From contig CM043790.1 of assembly GCA_023974075.1 (NCBI GenBank), positions 2,056,086-2,120,085 on the forward strand: 64,000 bases of DNA, given 5' to 3'. This document shows, piece after piece, positions 10,490 through 19,065 of the stretch. Each line of letters starts with the position of its first letter. Position 1 is the first letter of the stretch. The notes under the pieces are model-generated. The model was given only the letters and a program-made list of their open reading frames with translations. It searched no databases and was not told the origin of the DNA. The translations under genes and the position numbers were made by a program. Origin of the DNA: Chaenocephalus aceratus (Eukaryota; Chordata; Actinopteri; Perciformes; Channichthyidae).

Positions 10490-12551
10490 TATGTTTTTTC
10501 TGTCCGACCCTGTGTGCTGAAATATACTCAAACAGAGTACTTCATGGTAGTGGTCAGCTTTTAAACACAAACGTGTATCTTTCAGTAACTTTCTCAGAGA
10601 ATGTAAGCATAAACCTGTCAAATGTTTCAAAACAGCCTTGTTTCACTGAAATAGCCTCAAAATCACAAACTGCCATTAAGATTCAGATTCTTAACGAAAT
10701 CTACTAAAACAAAGTACTTCATTATCTACTTTTCAGCTTGTATACACAAAATTGTATCTTTCAGTAACTTTCTCAGAGAATTTAAGCATAAATCTGTCAA
10801 ATGTTCAAAACATTATGTTTTTTCTGTCAGACCCTGTGTGCTGACATCTACTCAAACAGAGTACTTCATGGTAGTGGTCAGCTTTTAAACACAAACTTGT
10901 ATCTTTCAGTAACTTTCTCAGAGAATGTAAGCATAAATCTGTCAAATGTTTCAAAACAGCCTTGTTTCACTGAAATAGCCTCAAAATCACAAACTGCCAT
11001 TAAGAGTCAGATTCTTAACGAAATCTACTAAAACAAAGTACTTCATTTCAAACCGGAGAGACGTGATGTAAGAATTACATATGTATTGTTTACACGTCAT
11101 ATGAATGAAATGATTGCCATGATAATACAACAGGAGAATGTAATGGTGTTTGGCGATTAGGCCCCGGTTTGCAGGATAATCATTCAGGAGGGAAAGCACC
11201 GCTCCGATGAAATCCCCGGGAAATCCCCGGGGTCTAGACAAAACAGCCTTGTTTCACTGAAATAGCCTCAAAATCACAAACTGCCATTAAGAGTCAGATT
11301 CTTAACGAAATCTACGGACACAAAGTCAGTTAAGAGTCAGATGCTTCATTATCTACTTTTTCAGCTTTTTTAAATACAAAAGTGTATCTTTCAATAACTT
11401 TTTGAGAGAGTTAAGCATAAATCTGTCAAATGTTCAAAACAGCCTTGTTTCACTGAAATAGCCTCAAAATCACAAACTGCCATTAAGAGTCAGATTCTTA
11501 ACGAAATCTACGGACACAAATACTTCATTATCTACTTCTCACTTTTTAAATGCAAAAGTGTATCTTTCAGTAACTTTCTGAGAGAATTAAACATAAATCT
11601 GTCAAATGTTCAAAACAGCCTTGTTTCACTGAAATAGCCTCAAAATCACAAACTGCCATTAAGAGTCAGAATCTTAACGAAATCTACTGACACAAAGTAC
11701 TTCATTATCTACTTTTATGAGATGTGCACAAACCTGGTGACCAAATACAAGAAGCATCTGACCTCTGTGCTGTCCAACAAGGGTTTCTCCACCAAGTACT
11801 AAGACATGTTTTGCAAGGGGATCAAATACTTATTTCCCACAGTTAAATGCAAATCAATTTATCTTTTATATAATGTCAATTTCTGGATTTTCTTTTTGAT
11901 ATTCTTACTCTCATTGTTAAAATAAACCAGTAATTTATTTGTAAGTGGGTACACTTACAAAATCTGCAAGGGATCAAATACTTATTTCCTCCACTATATT
12001 TGACTCTTCACTTGCTGTAACAAATATGCATTTCCTCTCTGTGGGACGAATAAAGGTATTCTGATAATTCCTCATACATACTCCTTTAAACCATTTAAAA
12101 AAAAAAGTTAAGATATTCAATGGTAACCTTGTTAACAGAAGTGGCAATAACAGAGTGATATTGACTTTTAGTCATTTATTTATTATGCACTTTTTCCTGC
12201 AGGTGTGGCTTGAGCCTCATCTCGCATAGCATTTTGAGCAGATGGATTTAGAGGCATTCAGGTTGTCCATCAGCTCCGTGGCAGGGGGAGACGTGATGGC
12301 AGCTTATAGCAGCACTGGTTGATTATACTGTTGGACAACATATACACAAGTTTCAATTCAACATACCAAGTTGTATTGACATATGCACAACAGCGTTGTT
12401 TAGGCAATGAAAATCCTAACCCTAAACCTAACCCTGGGTCCTAGGCTTCTCCAATAATGCAACATACAATATACTCAAGACATAAAAAGATAGCTCAGGA
12501 GTTTTACAGCCTTATTGCCTGTGCGATACACTTAAGCTGCACTCAATAAAG
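10490..12551 (+). repeat. Left arm of a large inverted repeat (foldback)
   Basis: This arm pairs with 13288-14380 in inverse orientation. Its outer part (10490-11710) is a tandem array: GCCTTGTTTCACTGAAATAG recurs five times, near 10635, 10962, 11246, 11429 and 11617, so spacing is about 320 bp for the first units and 180-190 bp for the later ones. Its inner part (12010-12551) is single-copy within the arm and matches the right arm almost base for base. A Tc1 remnant interrupts only this arm. Confidence 0.85.
11716..11995 (+). pseudogene. Tc1/mariner transposase 3' end and terminal repeat
   Basis: A short frame (11716-11802) encodes the C-terminal residues MCTNLVTKYKKHLTSVL, followed by NKGFSTKY and a stop. 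This is the style of ending seen in fish Tc1-like transposases. Beyond it lie two copies of GGGATCAAATACTTATTTCC (about 11819 and 11970), an internal direct repeat and a terminal one typical of IR/DR ends. The element ends at CCACT before TATA. Everything 5' of the last 29 codons is missing, so the copy is dead. It is absent from the equivalent point of the right arm (about 13817), so it either inserted after the arms formed or was lost from the other arm. Confidence 0.8.
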
Positions 12552-12587
12552 ACATCATTAATAAAGTGTTGCTGTCAGAGAACATAC

Positions 12588-13125
12588 CTGGGCACCAACA
12601 CTGCACCTCGTCTGGGCTTTGGCTTACTAGCCTTCACCACCCTCTTGCTCACAGTCTTTCCTCTCCTGCTGAGCTCAGGCTCTTCCTGTTCAATAGGCCG
12701 TTCTGCTCTAAAACCAAACATTTCGATTACATTTCTTGAGTTTTAGAAAACCTAATCTATAATTGGCACAAAGGGGGGATTAATGAAACACTTACTCAAC
12801 AAACTTATCAGACAAATCCTTGTCCTGTTTTATTTTCTCCTGCATTACATGGGCATCAGATGTCCCAGGGAGCATGGACAGAGTGACTCCTGTGGGTTTT
12901 CTATCATCCTTGCTGCAGGCTTCACCTATAGGTGGAGGCTGCTGTGCATTCATGGACAATCCAGCCATGGCAGCTGATAATTTGTCCAACGTGTCAATAG
13001 CAACCAGGGGACAATTTTTCCCAGATCCATGGTTGCTGTTCACAAAATGTCCTTGAGGGGTTCTCATTTTTAAATGATCTGGTGAGGAAAGGCGGCACTT
13101 GTTATGCTGAGTGGTAGGCGGAGCC
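12588..13125 (-). CDS. Two-exon gene fragment in the foldback spacer
   Basis: On the minus strand, a pyrimidine-rich tract and AG acceptor precede an exon at 13125-12796 (330 bp, no stop, about 110 residues). It ends at donor GA|GTAAGTG. After an 88-bp intron ending TTTGGTTTTAG, a second exon runs 12707-12588 (120 bp) to donor CAG|GTATGTT. The phases agree: the frame reads through the junction without a stop. Exon 1 includes KMRTPQGHF and KIKQDKDLSDKF. Exon 2 is basic and ends KPKPRRGAVLVPR. I do not recognise the protein. The S/T-P and Lys/Arg-rich character suggests a nuclear protein, but that is only an impression. Location between inverted arms suggests capture of a host gene fragment by a mobile element. 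The alternative is an element-encoded accessory protein. Confidence 0.55.
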
Positions 13126-13287
13126 CTTTGTAAGAAAAAAAAAAGTGAGAGTCTTTAGCAGTCAAACCGGGGGGAAATCTGCCACTTCCTCACAGAGCCC
13201 CTCCTCCAGCACACATGACCGCGCCTACAGCCAAAGATCTGTGCACAAACTTATCTCGTGCCCTCTTTTGGTCATGTACGCGCGTTC

Positions 13288-14380
13288 TTTATTGAGGGCA
13301 GCTTAAGTTTATCGCACAGGCAATAAGGCTGTAAAACTCCTGAGCTCTGTGAAGTGTTTTCACTTATCTTTTTATGTCTTGAGTATATTGTATGTTGCAT
13401 TATTGGAGAAGCCTAGGACCCAGGGTTAGGTTTAGGGTTAAGATTTTCATTGCCTGTTGTGCATATGTCAATACAACTTGGTATGTTGAATTGAAACTTG
13501 TGTATATGTTGTCCAACAGTATAATCAACCAGTGCTGCTATAAGCTGCCATCACGTCTCCCCCTGCCACGGAGCGTCAGGGCATTGGAGATGATGGACAA
13601 CCTGAATGCCTCTAAATCCATCTGCCCAAAATGCTATGCGAGATGAGGCTCAAGCCACACCTGCAGGAAAAAGTGCATAATAAATAAATGACTAAAAGTC
13701 AATATCACTCTGTTATTGCCACTTCTGTTAACAAGGTTACCATTGCATATCTTAACTTTAAAAAAAAAAATGGTTTAAAGGAGTATGTATGAGGAATTAT
13801 CAGAATACCTTTATTTGTCTCTGAGAAAGTTACTGAGAGATACACTTTAGTGTATAAAAGCTGAAAAGTAGATAATGAAGTACTTTGTTTTAGTAGATTT
13901 CAGTTAAGAATCTGACTCTTAACGGCAGTTTGTGATTTTGAGAGATTTCAGTGAAACAAGGCTGTTTTTGAACATTTGACAGATTTATGCTTAAATTCTC
14001 TGAGAAAGTTACTGAAAGATACAAGTTTGTGTTTAAAAGCTGACCACTACCATGAAGTACTCTGTTTGAGTAGATTTCAGCACACAGAGTCTGACAGAAA
14101 AAAACATAATGTTTTGAACATTTGACAGATTTATGCTTAAATTCTCTGAGAAAGTTACTGAAAGATACACTTTTGTGTATAAAAGCTGAAAAGTAGATAA
14201 TGAAGTACTTTGTTTTAGTAGATTTCGTTAAGAATCTGACTCTTAATGGCAGTTTGTGATTTTGAGGTTATTTCAGTGAAACAAAAGCTGTTTTGAACAT
14301 TTGATAGATGTATGCTTAATTCTCTCAAAAAGTTACTGAAAGATACACTTTTCTTTTTAAAAGCTGACCACTACCATGAA
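13288..14380 (-). repeat. Right arm of the large inverted repeat
   Basis: It is the reverse complement of the inner left arm, for example CATCTCGCATAGCATTTTG at about 12219 against CAAAATGCTATGCGAGATG at 13628. It then continues into the tandem-array part, with units around 13800-14380. It stops abruptly at 14380, where a truncated LINE begins, so the outer end of this arm is lost. Arm similarity is high, with scattered substitutions and small indels. Confidence 0.85.
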
Positions 14381-15227
14381 CGTAGAGCTGTTTTATTAGA
14401 TTTCGTACAGAACCCCTCTTCTCCTAGTCCCGCTCTTCAGACGGAGAGACTCAAGCTCCAAACTGAATTTGATCTTATTTCCACAAACAAAGCAGAGTTT
14501 GTTTTAAGGCGCACAAAGAGTACCTATTATGAATATGGGGACAAGGCCAGCCGACTGCTAGCGTTACAACTAAAGCGTTAATCTGCCTCACGTTTTATTA
14601 CACACATTTGCAAATCCCCCCATACAATAGTTACAGACCCAAAGGAGATAAATAATGTTTTCGCTTCGTACTATTCTAATCTTTACCAATCAGAGGCTCC
14701 ACCTGACAACATCTTAATGAAACCATTTTTGGATAATTTGGACTTCCCTACGATCAACTAAACAAGTAAAAGGAATCTAGATGCTCCACTCAGTTTAAAG
14801 GAGGTTACAGACAGTCTCAGATTAATACAGAATGGCAAGGCACCGGACCCGGACGGCTTCCCAGCTGACTTTTTAAAGAAATTCTCTGATCAACTGGCTC
14901 CCCTTGCTATCGGACATGTTCAACGACTCCTTAGTGTCAGGATTCTCATGTTTTGTCACGTTTGTAGTTTTGTATGTCTGGTTATGGGTATTTTCCTCCT
15001 GGTATATTGTCTGGTCTCTTTTCCCTGTGTTTTCATGTCTGTCGTTAGTTTCCCTGGTGTGTCTAATTTCCTGATTGTTTTCACCTGTCACTCCTTGTGT
15101 GTCTCCTGTGCTCATCAGTGTCAGCCCCGCCCCTGATTGTTCCCACCTGTGTCTAGTTACCCTGTGTTTAAATTCCCCTGTCTCCCAGTGTTCAGTGTCG
15201 GTTCGTCTTGTGATTTGGCTTGTCCTC

Positions 15228-17393
15228 GCAGCAGGCTGCACGCGCACATTTATCTCCATACGGTTCAGTGCAACTTTAACAGGAAGAGTGAGTGAGTGAG
15301 AACGATTGAAAAGACGATTGGCTTCAGTCAGCGGAGGGGCTTCAACCGAAGGCAAAAAAAAACTGGGTACGGCCCGAAGCACGGCCTCCCCTAACGGCCT
15401 TGCCGGTCGGGCACCCCCCCACCGGTGCTGGGATCTGGTGTGGCGAGTGTTTTGATGGCAACAGCGGCTGGAGTGGAAAGGACTGCGGAGGTGCCGAACA
15501 TGGAAGGCGGAAGGGCAAGTGACAAGGCGGATGAAAGGAAGGACAAAGCCAAAGAAGAAGAGCAAGAACAAAGCAAGAAAGCAGGAGAGGAAGGAAAAGA
15601 GGGGAAGAAGGAGAGGACGAGGTACAGTGTGGAATTAACTGTGGAAGTAGTTGTGGAAGGTGCACTGTCTATGATGGACCTGCTTAAAGGAATACAGAAA
15701 CAGTGTGGGACAGTGGATGGATGCAGAGTGACGGGAGAACCGTATGAAGTGACGATGAGGACCGTCCTGGGGAAAATGAAACTAATGGAGGGGTTGAGAG
15801 TAAACGGGGCCGCGGTGCATGCAAAAAACATTATGAGCACCGATGTGACCGTCTCGTTCCTGCATTTGCCTGTTTATTTGCAGGATAAAACGATACTAAA
15901 TAGGCTCGAGGAGTGGGGAGTTAAGCCCATCTCGGACATTAAAAAAAGAGTGTGGCCAGACTCGGACATTGCAGACGGCACGAGGTTCCTGAGAGTGAGG
16001 TTCAACAATGAGGTCCGCTCCCTGCTGTATTCCACGAAGTTCGACACTGTGAAGGGGGCGGAGTACTTTCGGGTCCTGCACAATGGCCAGGTTCCAGTGT
16101 GCAGGTTATGTATAAAGCCGGGTCACATCTTCAGAGAATGCCCAGACTTTAAGTGCCACAGGTGTTATGAGCAGGGGCACTATGCCAGGGAGTGCAGGTT
16201 TGGAGCTGAGAGAGAGAGGGGAGAGAAGGAGAGAGAGGAGGAGGACGACAAGGAGGAAGACGAGGAGGAAGAAGATGAGGAGGAGGAAGAAGAGGGGGGG
16301 GAAGGCGACGAGGGGGCAAAGAAAAGACCCCATGAGCAGATCAGCAGCGAAGATGAAGGTCCAGTGGTGGAGGACATCTCGGGGGCTTCGGTGATGGAAG
16401 AGAAGGCACCAAACGTGGAGAAGATCAAGAAAAGTGCCAGGCAGGGCGGCGGAGGCGCCGATGGAAGCAGCAGAGGCGGCGACGGGAGCAGCGGAGGGGG
16501 AAAGAGGTTTTGGAGTCCTGAGGAGGTGGAAGACATCTCGGAGGCTTCCGGAATGGAGGAGGGAGAGCTGGGGGAGGACCCTGGGGGCGCCATGGTCTTC
16601 GAGAGCCCTAATGATGAGCAGAGGGGCCGAGGCACGAGAAGAAACAGGTGCGAGGAGGAAGAGAAGAAGAAGAAGAAGAAGACGACCTCAGCGGAGAACG
16701 CCGGGCTGATTGCTAGACGAAAATCGGACAAGGAGAGGGAGGTGGAGAAAAGGAGAGTGGGTACAACAGAGGGGGAGCTCGGGAAAGCAACCAGTGAAAG
16801 GAAAAGATCTGTCGTGCTGAGAAATGACTCTCTTCCTGGGCGGCCTGGGTTGTGTGAAGACGGTCCTGTTTTATAGCTTTTTGTTTAATGCGCATGTGCG
16901 GGCCTATGCGTAACCTTAAAATTGTATATTCGTCAAAACGGATATTTCTTAGTTGAGCTCTGAATTAAAAATATTTTCATTCAAAAATATATTGGAAAAC
17001 AAATTTTTATTTGAAAAAACAAATGTTAAATTGAATGAAAGGAGAATTATAAATTGGATGGAGTACAGCTCGAAAACCTTTTTTCAGTGTAGGTATGACA
17101 GTGTTGGCTAACAGGTCTAGTGTGAAATGTGAAAAGTGTGGAGTATGTGTCATATAAATGATTGCCTGATAGCAGTGCTTTTTTGTTTCTCGTATTCTGA
17201 TTTTGTATTTTTGTTAACTATGATGGGATATTCAAGTAAGATCCAATTTTTTGTTTTTTGGCAATCTTCTTTTGGCTAATTGCATTAAGCTTCTTTTATT
17301 TTTGTCATGTGATGCATGATTATTATGTTTGATTGTTTTAAAAAAATTGAAAATGTTGAATTGTGAATTTTCTAATTAAAAAAAAAAAAAAAA
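15228..17393 (+). mobile_element. ORF1-only LINE (half-LINE) with poly(A) tail
   Basis: It is inserted in the 5' LTR. GTCCTC is duplicated at 15222-15227 and 17394-17399, and a run of about 15 A residues directly precedes the right copy, as expected for target-primed reverse transcription. The element holds a 5' leader, a complete ORF1 with two zinc knuckles and about 500 bp of non-coding 3' sequence, but no ORF2. The structure parallels mammalian HAL1 (half-L1). It could instead be an internally deleted copy of a full LINE. Confidence 0.85.
15425..16876 (+). CDS. LINE ORF1 RNA-binding protein with two CCHC knuckles
   Basis: An unbroken 483-codon frame. Residues about 20-70 are a Glu/Lys-rich charged region. 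Residues about 70-215 are a globular domain (VTVSFLHLPVYLQDKTILN; DIADGTRFLRVRFN) typical of Tx1-like ORF1. Two zinc knuckles follow at about residues 226-258: CRLCIKPGHIFREC and CHRCYEQGHYAREC, both C-x2-C-x4-H-x4-C. The C-terminal half is low-complexity acidic and basic repeats. ATG at 15425 is the first in frame; MATAAGVERT at codon 11 is an alternative start. The protein would coat LINE RNA. No ORF2 follows, so it would depend on another LINE for mobility. Antisense frames here are shadows. Confidence 0.85.
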   Translation: MLGSGVASVLMATAAGVERTAEVPNMEGGRASDKADERKDKAKEEEQEQSKKAGEEGKEGKKERTRYSVELTVEVVVEGALSMMDLLKGIQKQCGTVDGCRVTGEPYEVTMRTVLGKMKLMEGLRVNGAAVHAKNIMSTDVTVSFLHLPVYLQDKTILNRLEEWGVKPISDIKKRVWPDSDIADGTRFLRVRFNNEVRSLLYSTKFDTVKGAEYFRVLHNGQVPVCRLCIKPGHIFRECPDFKCHRCYEQGHYARECRFGAERERGEKEREEEDDKEEDEEEEDEEEEEEGGEGDEGAKKRPHEQISSEDEGPVVEDISGASVMEEKAPNVEKIKKSARQGGGGADGSSRGGDGSSGGGKRFWSPEEVEDISEASGMEEGELGEDPGGAMVFESPNDEQRGRGTRRNRCEEEEKKKKKKTTSAENAGLIARRKSDKEREVEKRRVGTTEGELGKATSERKRSVVLRNDSLPGRPGLCEDGPVL

Positions 17394-17520
17394 GTCCTCT
17401 GTGAGTGTTCTGTTCTGTCTGTGTATATATAGCCTTGGAATAAAGGAATTATTTTTACTTTAATCTGCATTTGGGTCCTACCTGCTTCACACACCGTAAC
17501 ATTACGAACCGACCAAAAAT

Positions 17521-18423
17521 ATGGGCCCAGCAGATCCTTTTGAGCAGGAATTATTGGATTTTACTTTTTCTTTGGCTACCTGCTCTGATCAATGGATAGG
17601 AGCGGTCAGGGTTCAGCAGTGAGATGCTGCTCTGGCAGATGCAGTCCACCTTACACTGAGGAATCAAAGTTTGGTGAAATTCTTACCTGCCAGGCTTTTG
17701 GATTACCTCACAATTTGTTTTCCCGATCCTGACAGACCCAGGTCTCCCAACTCCTGTTTTGACACCACACGCATTGGTGTGGTCCGTCTGGCGTCATCCC
17801 CTGCTTCTCACCCAGTGTTTGCTACTGTCCAGGAGCCATTCGCTGGTACTCGTCTGGCCTTTGGAGGTCCACAGAGCCTCCAAACGGCTCCTAAAGGAAG
17901 GGGTCGCAAGGCCAGGTTGGCAGCACGAGCCCAAAGGGCCAGGGTTCTAGAACCAGTTCAGCCCCCAGCAGCCATGGTTACGGACCCAGTTCTGGCCCCA
18001 GCAGCCATGGTTCCGTGCTCCAGTACCATCCCACATAGCCATGGTACCGTGCTCCAGTACCACCCCACACAGCCATGGATCCGTGTTTCGGTTCCCTGCC
18101 CAGCAGCCATGGTTCCGGCTCCAGTGCCGGTCCCAGCAGCCATGGTCCCTGCTCCAGAACCGGACTTTACAGCCATGTTTCCGGCTCCAGAACTGGAACT
18201 TTCAGCCAGGATTCTGGCTTCAATTCCGGCCGCAGTCCCGGTCCCAGCAGCCTTGGTTCCAGACCCAGATGTGGCCCCAGCTGCCACAGTCCCATCTCCA
18301 GTTCCCCCTCGAGTTCCCTCTCGAGTTCCCTCCTCTAGTCCCTCCTTTAGTCCCTCCTCTGGTCCCTCCTTTAGTCCCTCCTCTAGTCCCTCCTTTAGTC
18401 CCCTGTCTAGTTCCCCTCTCTAG
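17521..18423 (+). pseudogene. Gag-like proline-rich ORF of the LTR element
   Basis: A frame opens at 17521 (MGPADPFEQELLDF) just inside the 5' LTR, meets an in-frame TGA near 17620, and continues as a 250-codon frame from 17671 to a stop at 18423. The first 80 residues look like a short helical domain (VKFLPARLLDYLTICFP). The rest is Pro/Ala/Val repeats (PAAMVPAP-type units) and then Ser/Pro repeats. No zinc knuckle, protease or capsid motif is evident. It is best read as a relic or highly reduced gag of a non-autonomous LTR element. Confidence 0.55.
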
Positions 18424-18800
18424 TTCCCCTCTCGAGTCCCCTCTGGAGTCCCCTCTCCAGTCCCCTCTCGAGTACCCTCCTCTAGTCCCTCCTTTAGTCC
18501 CTCCTCGAGTCCCCTCTCTAGTTCCCCTCTCGAGTTCCCTTCTCTAGTCCCTCCTCTAGTCTCTCCTCTAGTCCCCTCTGGAGTCCCCTCTCCAGTTCCC
18601 TCCTTTAGTCCCTCCTTTAGTCCCCCTCTCTAGTTCCCCTCTCGAGTCCCCTCTGGAGTCCCCTCTCCAGTCCCCTCTCGAGTACCCTCCTCTAGTCCCT
18701 CCTTTAGTCCCTCCTCGAGTCCCCTCTCGAGTTTCCTTCTCTAGTTCCTCCTCTGGTCCCTCCTCTAGTCTCTCCTGTAGTCCCTTCTCTAGTCCGTCCG
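18300..18800 (+). repeat. Minisatellite, TAGTCCCTCC-type units
   Basis: Imperfect repeats of about 12-16 bp built from AGTCCCTCCTTTAGTCCC and AGTCCCCTCTCGAGT-like words fill this part of the LTR element. A longer period also exists: a block at about 18418-18545 recurs from about 18632. All three forward frames stay largely free of stops only in patches. Confidence 0.85.
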
Positions 18801-19065
18801 CCCGAGTCCCCTTTCTCGGCTTCTGCCTTGCCCCCGGGCCGTCCGCCCGAGTCCCCCACCTTGGACTATGCCTTGCCCCCGGGCCGTCCGCCCGAGTCCC
18901 CTTTCTCGGCTTCTGCCTTGCCCCCGGGCCGTCCGCCCGAGTCCCCCTTCTCGGCTTCTGCCTTGCCCCCGGGCCGTCCGCCCGAGACCCCTTCCTGGTC
19001 CTCTGCCGTGCCCCTGGGCTGTCAGCCCAAGACCCGTCCTCCGGACCCCCTCCACCCACCCTGGT
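18795..19065 (+). repeat. 57-66-bp tandem repeat, CCCGGGCCGTCCGCCCGAG units
   Basis: At least four units carry GCCTTGCCCCCGGGCCGTCC and GCCCGAGTCCCC, with spacing of about 57-66 bp. In one frame they encode a repeated LPPGRPPES motif. The unit boundary region is conserved while the linker varies, suggesting recent expansion inside the LTR element. Confidence 0.85.

Noticed and set aside
14873..15571. Minus-strand 232-codon frame
   Set aside because: It spans LINE, LTR and half-LINE sequence across insertion junctions. The Thr/Glu-rich part is antisense LTR, repeated at 18789-19628.
15342..15840. Minus-strand frames of 107 and 149 codons
   Set aside because: They are antisense shadows of the ORF1 frame at 15425-16876, rich in Pro/Ser/Leu because the sense strand is Lys/Glu-rich.
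16180..16731. Minus-strand 183-codon Ser/Pro-rich frame
   Set aside because: It is the antisense of the GAG/GAA-rich acidic tail of the same ORF1.
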